DNA of 20,197 nucleotides from an uncultured Acidiphilium sp. (lineage in GTDB: Bacteria > Bacillota > Clostridia > Christensenellales > Borkfalkiaceae), in NCBI GenBank assembly GCA_902495325.1, contig CABUWK010000043.1, positions 1 to 20,197 of the forward strand, given 5' to 3'. Shown one piece after another: positions 15,413 to 20,197 of this stretch (its first letter is position 1; each line of letters opens with the position of its first letter). The notes under the pieces were generated by a model. That model ran no database searches, had not been told where the DNA came from, and worked only from the letters and a program-made list of their open reading frames with translations. The translations under genes and the position numbers were made by a program.

Positions 15413-15460
15413 CAAAAAATATCGAGTGTCCATAACTGAAATCTGTTATGAACACTCGAT
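15413..15460 (-). terminator. Element end forming a new tRNA terminator
   Basis: On the minus strand, right after the tRNA CCA, ATCGAGTGTTCATAAC (15460-15445) pairs with GTTATGGACACTCGAT (15436-15421) over 15 of 16 positions, and ATTTTTTG follows. One arm is the element's inverted repeat, so the mobile-element terminus doubles as a rho-independent terminator for tRNA-Leu. Confidence 0.8.
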
Positions 15461-15468
15461 ATGGTACG
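15442..15468 (+). repeat. Right junction: 17-bp inverted repeat plus 7-bp tRNA-end repeat
   Basis: The reverse complement of 15442-15458 is CGAGTGTTCATAACAGA, identical to 13838-13854. TGGTACG (15462-15468) is the complement of the tRNA 3' end CGTACCA and is repeated at 13833-13839. Confidence 0.7.
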
Positions 15469-15544
15469 GATAACAAGACTTGAACTTGCACGGTTGCCCA
15501 ACGGATCCTAAGTCCGTCGCGTCTGCCAATTCCGCCATATCCGT
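15462..15544 (-). tRNA. tRNA-Leu (UAG)
   Basis: On the minus strand, acceptor ACGGATA (15544-15538) pairs with TATCCGT (15472-15466), then discriminator A and encoded CCA (15464-15462). The D-arm holds AATTGGCAGACGC. Anticodon stem ACGGA/TCCGT encloses loop CTTAGGA with anticodon TAG, and a long variable arm (TGGGCAACCG) marks the class II leucine type. The T-arm is GCAAG-TTCAAGT-CTTGT. The UAG anticodon reads CUN leucine codons. The gene is driven by the consensus promoter at 15584-15556; its 3' flank is replaced by the mobile element. Confidence 0.96.
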
Positions 15545-15555
15545 ATAACGTTATT

Positions 15556-15584
15556 ATTATATCGTATTTTTGCCGGGCTGTCAA
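15556..15584 (-). promoter_or_regulatory. Consensus promoter of tRNA-Leu
   Basis: On the minus strand, TTGACA (15584-15579), 17-bp spacer and TATAAT (15561-15556), an exact consensus. Transcription would start only a few bases before the mature tRNA 5' end. Confidence 0.92.
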
Positions 15585-15716
15585 GCGATACGGAAAGAAG
15601 GGGAAAAGAGGAAAAGAAAATGACGGGAAAGAGACGGCGGAAGACCGGGAATAAAAATAAAAGCCGTGTGAAAATAAGTTTTTTCGGTAAAAATCGATAT
15701 TACCCGTAAAAATGTT

Positions 15717-15768
15717 TTGACATTGCCTGTGCTTTTCGCTATAATTATCTCACACTGAAAGATAATTA
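15717..15768 (+). promoter_or_regulatory. Promoter and probable MarR operator of the exporter operon
   Basis: TTGACA (15717-15722), 17-bp spacer and TATAAT (15740-15745), an exact consensus. TAATTATCT (15742-15750) and AGATAATTA (15760-15768) are a perfect inverted repeat with a 9-bp gap. It overlaps the -10 box and start point, the usual place for an autoregulating MarR-type repressor to block transcription. Confidence 0.88.
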
Positions 15769-15786
15769 ATAATGCGGAGGGTAAAC

Positions 15787-16215
15787 GTGATCGATGACGA
15801 GAAGATAAACGAGATGCTGAAGCTGATCGGAAAAACAATGCGGCGCAGCGTTGCGAGAAAGATCGAGTCCGGCACGGCGCTCGGCGAGGGCGCGATGATC
15901 GGGTATCTCGCAAACTGCGGGCGGGCGACTGCCGGCGAGATCGCGGAGTTTCTCGGCGTGGGGTCGGGCAGGGTGGCGAACCTTCTGAAAACCACGGAGA
16001 AAAAGGGACTTGTCGAACGCCGCCGGCACGAATCGGACGGCAGGAAACTCTGCGTAACGCTGACCGACGCCGGAAAGGCATGTGCAGAAAACACGATGAA
16101 TAAAATGAAACGAAACGTACTCGGGATCGCCGAAACGCTCGGCGAAGAAGATTTTGACGAGCTGCTTCGTTTATTAAAGAAATTAAGCGAGTTTTCCGGA
16201 GGAGAACATGATTAA
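15787..16215 (+). CDS. MarR-family transcriptional repressor of the ABC exporter operon
   Basis: Encodes 142 residues. GTG 15787 is chosen as the start because GGAGG (15776-15780) lies 6 nt before it; the upstream ATG 15772 contains that site. The centre is a winged helix: ATAGEIAEFLGVGSGRVANLL is the helix-turn-helix (about residues 47-67) and ERRRHESDGRKLCVTLTDAG the wing and following strand typical of MarR. The flanking helices fit the dimer interface. MarR dimers bind palindromic operators and let go when a small molecule binds. The inverted repeat over its own promoter is the likely site. Its stop overlaps the next gene by 8 nt (ATGATTAA), so regulator and exporter are made together; it probably senses an exported toxic compound, identity unknown. 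Confidence 0.92.
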   Translation: MIDDEKINEMLKLIGKTMRRSVARKIESGTALGEGAMIGYLANCGRATAGEIAEFLGVGSGRVANLLKTTEKKGLVERRRHESDGRKLCVTLTDAGKACAENTMNKMKRNVLGIAETLGEEDFDELLRLLKKLSEFSGGEHD

Positions 16216-18082
16216 ACTGTATAAGAATTTACGACCCGTCGACTGGATGCTGATCGCTCTTCTCTGCGGGCTGACCGTACTTCAGGTGTACTTTACGATG
16301 ACGCTTGTCGATTACGTTCAGAAAATAATCGAGTCGATCACCTATCTCGACTATCACAACCATCCCGAGAAGTTCGGGGAAGCGTTGTCCGCGTTGGTCG
16401 GCACCGTCGGGTGGGATAAGATCGACGGGCAAACCCTTTCCGCTCTCGGGATTCCCGAAGAGACGGTTTCCGTCCTCGTCGCCGTGGCGAAGGCTACTGT
16501 CGGCGATATCTGGAAAAGCGGCGTCATGATGCTTCTCGTCGCGCTCGGCAGCGCGGCGGCGCAGATGTCCGTCGGGCTGATCGCTTCTTACGTGTCGTCC
16601 TCGCTTACGACGAGAATCCGTTCCCGCATTTATGCGAAGATCGACGAGTTTTCCGTTCACGAGATCGATTCCTTCTCGACGGCGTCTCTTATCACCCATA
16701 CAACGAACGACGTTCAGCAGGTGCAGGTTGCAAACGTGATGATGCTCAGAATGGTCGTTGCGGCGCCGATCACGGCGGTATGGGCGATCCTCAAAATCCG
16801 TGCGACGAGCCTTGAGCTTACGGTTGCCACGCTTGCCGCCGTTATCGTAATGATCGTATGTATCGCATGTATCATGATCACCGTTCTGCCTACGTTCCGC
16901 AAAATGCAGAAACTGACCGACCGCCTGAATTCCGTCACCCGCGAAAACCTGACGGGTACGAGGATCGTTCGCGCGTACAATGCGGAAGCGTATATGGAGA
17001 ACAAGTTCGACGGCGTGAATAAGGAGATCACGGGGAGACAGCTTTTCTCGAGCCGCGTGATGGGCTTGATGAGCCCCGTGATGACCCTTGTGATGAACGG
17101 CGTTTCCCTTGCGATCTACTGGATCGGCGCAAATCTGATCAATGCGGGTGAAACCGATTATGCAACGGTCACCTCTTTCATGATGCTTGCCTCGCAGATC
17201 ATCATGTCCTTCATGATGCTGATGATGATGTTCGTGCTGATGCCCCGCGCGCAGGTATCCGCCGGGAGAATTCACGAAGTGCTGAACTCTTCGTCCGACG
17301 TGACCGACCCGCAAACGGAAACCCCGACGACGGAGACGGGAACGGTGGAATTCCGCAACGTGTCCTTCGGCTACGGCAAGGGGGAGGAAGAAGTTCTCGG
17401 AAATATTTCCTTCCGTGCGGAAAAGGGACAGACGGTCGCGTTTATCGGAGCGACGGGCAGCGGCAAGACGACGCTCGTCAACCTGGTGCTCCGTTTTTAC
17501 GACGCTACGGGCGGCGAGGTCCTGGTGGACGGCGTGAACGTGAAGGAACTGAAACAGGCGACCCTTCGCAAAAAGATCGGCATCGTGCCGCAGAAAGGGA
17601 TCCTGTTCTCCGGTTCGGTAAAAGAGAACATCGCTTTTTCCGATCCGTCTCTTCCGCAGGAAAAAATAGAAGAGGCAGCGAAGATTGCCGAGGCGGATCC
17701 CTTTATCCGCGAAATGCCGGAAGGGTATGATTCCCCGATCTCTCAGGGCGGAAAGAATGTGTCCGGCGGGCAGAAACAGAGACTGTGTATCGCAAGGGCG
17801 ATCACAACGGGGGCAGAAATTCTTATTTTCGACGACAGTTTTTCCGCACTCGATTACAAGACGGATCGCAAAGTGCGTGAGAACCTTGCGGAACGCGCGA
17901 AAGGAACGACGAAACTTATCGTCGCGCAGCGCATCGGCACGATCATGGATGCAGACCTCATCGTCGTTCTCGACGAAGGAAAAGCGGTCGGTATGGGAAA
18001 ACACAAAGACCTTCTTCGCGATTGCTCCGTATACAGAGAGATCGCCTTATCGCAACTTTCAAAGGAGGAACTCGGATTATGA
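16208..18082 (+). CDS. ABC exporter half-transporter with degenerate ATPase site
   Basis: Encodes 624 residues from ATG 16208 with GGAGGAG at 16198-16204. The N-terminal ABC-type-I transmembrane domain spans about 12-345. An unusual insertion of about 60 residues (40-100) follows the first helix, in what should be the extracellular loop. In the nucleotide-binding domain, Walker A is GATGSGKT (414-421), signature VSGGQ (518-522) and Walker B ILIFDD (538-543). The catalytic Glu is Asp (D543) and the switch His is Gln (Q574 in VAQR), the hallmark of the non-hydrolysing site in heterodimeric exporters of the BmrCD/TM287-288/LmrCD type. The partner is the next gene (ATGA overlap). Likely role: ATP-driven multidrug or lipid-like export in the cytoplasmic membrane, under the MarR regulator. 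Substrate not predictable. Confidence 0.93.
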   Translation: MIKLYKNLRPVDWMLIALLCGLTVLQVYFTMTLVDYVQKIIESITYLDYHNHPEKFGEALSALVGTVGWDKIDGQTLSALGIPEETVSVLVAVAKATVGDIWKSGVMMLLVALGSAAAQMSVGLIASYVSSSLTTRIRSRIYAKIDEFSVHEIDSFSTASLITHTTNDVQQVQVANVMMLRMVVAAPITAVWAILKIRATSLELTVATLAAVIVMIVCIACIMITVLPTFRKMQKLTDRLNSVTRENLTGTRIVRAYNAEAYMENKFDGVNKEITGRQLFSSRVMGLMSPVMTLVMNGVSLAIYWIGANLINAGETDYATVTSFMMLASQIIMSFMMLMMMFVLMPRAQVSAGRIHEVLNSSSDVTDPQTETPTTETGTVEFRNVSFGYGKGEEEVLGNISFRAEKGQTVAFIGATGSGKTTLVNLVLRFYDATGGEVLVDGVNVKELKQATLRKKIGIVPQKGILFSGSVKENIAFSDPSLPQEKIEEAAKIAEADPFIREMPEGYDSPISQGGKNVSGGQKQRLCIARAITTGAEILIFDDSFSALDYKTDRKVRENLAERAKGTTKLIVAQRIGTIMDADLIVVLDEGKAVGMGKHKDLLRDCSVYREIALSQLSKEELGL

Positions 18083-19887
18083 GACCGCACAGAGGGCAGA
18101 CGGGCCCCATGAAGCCTTTGACGAAAGAAGAAAAAAGAAAGAACAGAAAAGACCTGTTTGCGGCAATGAAACCGTTCTATAAGTCGATTATCGCCGCATC
18201 CGTATTTATTATCGTTTCCACGGTCCTCTCCATATTCGCGCCGCAATGGCTGAAAGAGCTTACCGATACGATCACGGCGGGCGCGGCGATGAAAAACATC
18301 GATCTTGCGAAGATCGCGCAAATCGGCTTTATCCTGATCGGATTTTACGCATGCGGCGCGCTGTGCAATTATCTCGCATCGTTTATCATGGCGGGCGTTA
18401 CGCAGAGGTTCGCTTACGGGATGAGAAAGAAGATCTCGCAGAAGATCAACCGCGTACCTTTGAAATACTTCGATTCCCGTCAGTACGGCGATACGCTTTC
18501 CGTGGTGACGAACGATATCGACACGGTCAGCCAGTCTCTCGAACAGGCGGTCACGATGTTTTTATCGGCGGTGTTCATGCTGGTCGGCGTGCTGATCGCC
18601 ATGTTCGTAACGAGGTGGCAGATGGCTCTGACGGCTCTTCTGATCGTGCCGCTGATGCTTGGTTTTGTCGGGTTCATCACGAAATTCGCATTGCCGCAAT
18701 TCCGCAAAAGACAGGTGATTTTAGGCGAGCTCGACGGAAAGGTGGAAGAAAACTTTACCGGGCTTACCGTGATCAAGGCGTTCGGCGCGGGAAAGAGAAA
18801 GAGAGAAGAGTTTGAAAATTCCAACGAGGCGATGAGAAAAGCGATGTTCCGCGCGCAGATGCTCGCGGGGATCATGCAGCCCGTATCTTCCTTCGTTTCC
18901 TATTTCGCTTACGCCGCGGTATGCGTGGTCGGCGGGCTTCTTTTAAACGACGGCATCGTGACGTTCGGCACCATCACCGCATTCCTTGTATACGTCAATC
19001 TGTTCCAGAGCCCGATGAGCCAGATCGCGCAGGCGATGAACTCTCTGCAGATGGCGGCGGGCGCGGCGAGCAGGGTGAACGAATTTCTCGCGCAGGAAGA
19101 GCTTTCCGACGAGAGCGGGGAAATGCGTAAACTGTTAACGGGAAAAGACGCGGCGATCCGCGGAGAAGTGGAATTCAGAAACGTCCGGTTCGGATACGAT
19201 CCCGACAAGATCATCATTCCCGATTTTTCGGCAAAGATAAAACCGGGTATGAAGGTGGCGATCGTCGGACCGACCGGCGCCGGCAAAACGACGATGGTCA
19301 ACCTGCTGATGCGCTTTTACGAAGTGAACGGCGGAGATATTACGATCGACGGCGTTTCCGTAAAGGATATGCCGCGGGAGGAAGTGCATGATATCTTCGG
19401 CATGGTGTTGCAGGATACCTGGATGTTCGAAGGCACCTTAAGGGAAAACATTCTGTTTTCGAAAACGGGTATTCCGGACGAAGAGCTTGACAGGATCTGT
19501 CACGAGGCAGGGATCTCCCATTTCGTGCATACCCTTCCGGACGGACTCGATACCGTGATGGACGGAGAATCGAGCGTATCCGGCGGGCAGAAACAGCTGA
19601 TCACGATTGCCCGCGCTATGGCGGAGAAGGCGCCTCTTCTCATTCTGGACGAGGCGACGAGCAACGTGGATACCCGCACGGAAGAAGTGATTTCTCGCGC
19701 GATGGACCGGCTGACGCAGGGCAGAACGAGTTTCGTGATCGCCCACAGGCTTTCCACCATCCGCAACGCCGATCTGATCCTCGTGATGAAGGACGGCAAT
19801 ATCATCGAGCAGGGCACGCATGACGAGCTGATGGAACAGAACGGTTTCTATGCGGGGCTTTACAATTCGCAGTTTTCGGGAGAATAA
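18079..19887 (+). CDS. ABC exporter half-transporter with canonical ATPase site
   Basis: Encodes 602 residues from ATG 18079, overlapping the previous stop (ATGA); AAAGGAGG at 18061-18068 is its ribosome site. A basic N-terminal tail (1-30) is followed by the six-helix exporter domain (about 35-335). The nucleotide-binding domain has Walker A GPTGAGKT (397-404), signature SSVSGGQKQ (S501-Q504 core), Walker B LLILDE (520-525) with catalytic E525, and switch H556 in VIAHR. All active-site residues are present, so this subunit supplies the hydrolysing site of the heterodimer with the 16208-18082 product. It is similar to YheH/YheI- and MdlAB-type exporters. A G-C-rich terminator closes the operon 11 nt after the stop. 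Confidence 0.95.
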   Translation: MRPHRGQTGPMKPLTKEEKRKNRKDLFAAMKPFYKSIIAASVFIIVSTVLSIFAPQWLKELTDTITAGAAMKNIDLAKIAQIGFILIGFYACGALCNYLASFIMAGVTQRFAYGMRKKISQKINRVPLKYFDSRQYGDTLSVVTNDIDTVSQSLEQAVTMFLSAVFMLVGVLIAMFVTRWQMALTALLIVPLMLGFVGFITKFALPQFRKRQVILGELDGKVEENFTGLTVIKAFGAGKRKREEFENSNEAMRKAMFRAQMLAGIMQPVSSFVSYFAYAAVCVVGGLLLNDGIVTFGTITAFLVYVNLFQSPMSQIAQAMNSLQMAAGAASRVNEFLAQEELSDESGEMRKLLTGKDAAIRGEVEFRNVRFGYDPDKIIIPDFSAKIKPGMKVAIVGPTGAGKTTMVNLLMRFYEVNGGDITIDGVSVKDMPREEVHDIFGMVLQDTWMFEGTLRENILFSKTGIPDEELDRICHEAGISHFVHTLPDGLDTVMDGESSVSGGQKQLITIARAMAEKAPLLILDEATSNVDTRTEEVISRAMDRLTQGRTSFVIAHRLSTIRNADLILVMKDGNIIEQGTHDELMEQNGFYAGLYNSQFSGE

Positions 19888-19898
19888 AAACGTCTTTC

Positions 19899-19935
19899 AA
19901 AAACCGCCCGCTGAAGGTACCGGCGGGCGGTTTTT
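19899..19935 (+). terminator. Terminator of the exporter operon
   Basis: AAAAACCGCCCGC (19899-19911) and GCGGGCGGTTTTT (19923-19935) form a perfect 13-bp stem with an 11-nt loop. Confidence 0.95.
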
Positions 19936-19962
19936 CCTCGTTTAAAGTCTTTGAAATATAGG

Positions 19963-20019
19963 CTTAGCATTCGTCATCACTAACTATTTTTATGGCGAAA
20001 AATCGGTTTGTGACTGTGT
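19963..20019 (+). repeat. Dispersed intergenic repeat, copy B
   Basis: This 57-bp copy matches copy A (1982-2038, opposite strand) at 51 positions, with only transitions differing. It follows the exporter operon terminator. Confidence 0.85.
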
Positions 20020-20197
20020 TAAACACCCTTCAATATACGAAAGAGTATTATCTCGGGTGTTTGCCTTGTCAAAACGCAATTTTTCATCCGTAAAAACGCC
20101 TTGCGCCTTAAAGAGCTTATTTTCCGATGATTTTTCCCGATTTCGAAATCGATAGTACTTTCCGTACATCAATAGAGAAATCGGGGAAAAGGGCGGA
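20020..20197. other. Intergenic end of window with inverted repeats
   Basis: No supported gene. CGATTTCGAAATCG (20138-20151) is a perfect 14-bp palindrome. TTTTTCCCGATTTC (20131-20144) is complementary, with one mismatch, to GAAATCGGGGAAAA (20177-20190), giving a possible long hairpin. The CCCGATTTC word also occurs inside repeat copy C (5781-5789), so this stretch may be part of, or a neighbour to, the same repeat family. A 60-codon minus-strand frame here lacks a ribosome site. Confidence 0.45.

Larger units (their letters stand above)
13840..15461. mobile_element. Transposon/integrative-element remnant at tRNA-Leu
   Basis: About 1.62 kb bounded by 17-bp inverted repeats and flanked by direct 7-bp copies of the tRNA 3' end. 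It contains a TnpV-type gene near the left end and the C-terminal part of a large serine recombinase near the right end, both on the plus strand, with about 500 nt of AT-rich noncoding repeats between. The pattern fits a Tn4451-like or related clostridial element that lost its cargo and the recombinase catalytic half. It probably cannot move by itself. Confidence 0.75.

Noticed and set aside
16229..18004. 591-codon open frame on the minus strand opposite the first ABC gene
   Set aside because: It lies antisense in a GC-rich codon context; its translation is rich in Arg, His and Asp with no motif, and the plus-strand gene has every ABC exporter signature.
19990..20172. 60-codon minus-strand ORF at the right end
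   Set aside because: It runs into the dispersed repeat and has no ribosome site or recognisable family.
1..20197. CRISPR array or toxin-antitoxin/defence system
   Set aside because: No regular spaced repeats, Cas genes or recognisable defence genes were seen; the only short repeats are those listed.

Overview
The window looks like a chromosomal segment of an uncultured-type Clostridia (Bacillota). This rests on near-consensus sigma-A promoters, strong purine-rich ribosome binding sites, U-tailed hairpin terminators, a protein with a Spo0A-type DNA-binding domain, an EFR1-type ferredoxin remnant and small clostridial hypothetical families. The taxonomic guess is inference; no ribosomal RNA is present.

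Layout. 1-1920 holds an unidentified small ORF, a cysteine-bearing conserved protein and a cold-shock protein under a consensus promoter whose spacer is a perfect 16-bp palindrome. 2077-4620 is a two-gene operon: a PlsC-like acyltransferase with a zinc ribbon, overlapping an alpha/beta-hydrolase esterase. 4791-5721 is a stand-alone transcription unit for a Spo0A-like regulator whose N-terminal receiver is highly diverged. A small minus-strand protein follows (5836-6195).

6388-13736 is a zone of broken genes. It contains a GNAT acetyltransferase with a frameshift and an internal TGA, and a cell-surface Ig-like protein lacking its start and carrying an internal TGA. It also contains a giant (about 1,842 residues when repaired) secreted beta-helix polysaccharide-active protein with two +1 frameshifts, and an EFR1 ferredoxin with a large internal deletion. 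These are either real decay or base-level assembly errors; reads would decide.

13833-15468 is the clearest evolutionary event. A transposon remnant of about 1.6 kb (TnpV plus the C-terminal part of a large serine recombinase) sits exactly at the 3' end of a tRNA-Leu(UAG) gene. It is bracketed by a 7-bp direct repeat of the tRNA end and by 17-bp inverted repeats. The original tRNA terminator is stranded on the far side, and the element's own end forms a replacement terminator.

15717-19935 is an intact multidrug-exporter operon. A MarR-type regulator with a palindromic operator over its own promoter is translationally coupled to the two halves of a heterodimeric ABC exporter, one with a degenerate and one with a canonical ATPase site.

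A dispersed intergenic repeat (core about 57 bp, 51/57 identical between the two best copies) occurs at 1982, 5731, 6325 and 19963. It is the best candidate here for something undescribed, together with the Spo0A-like regulator and a shared C-terminal Gly-Cys anchor motif in the two surface proteins.
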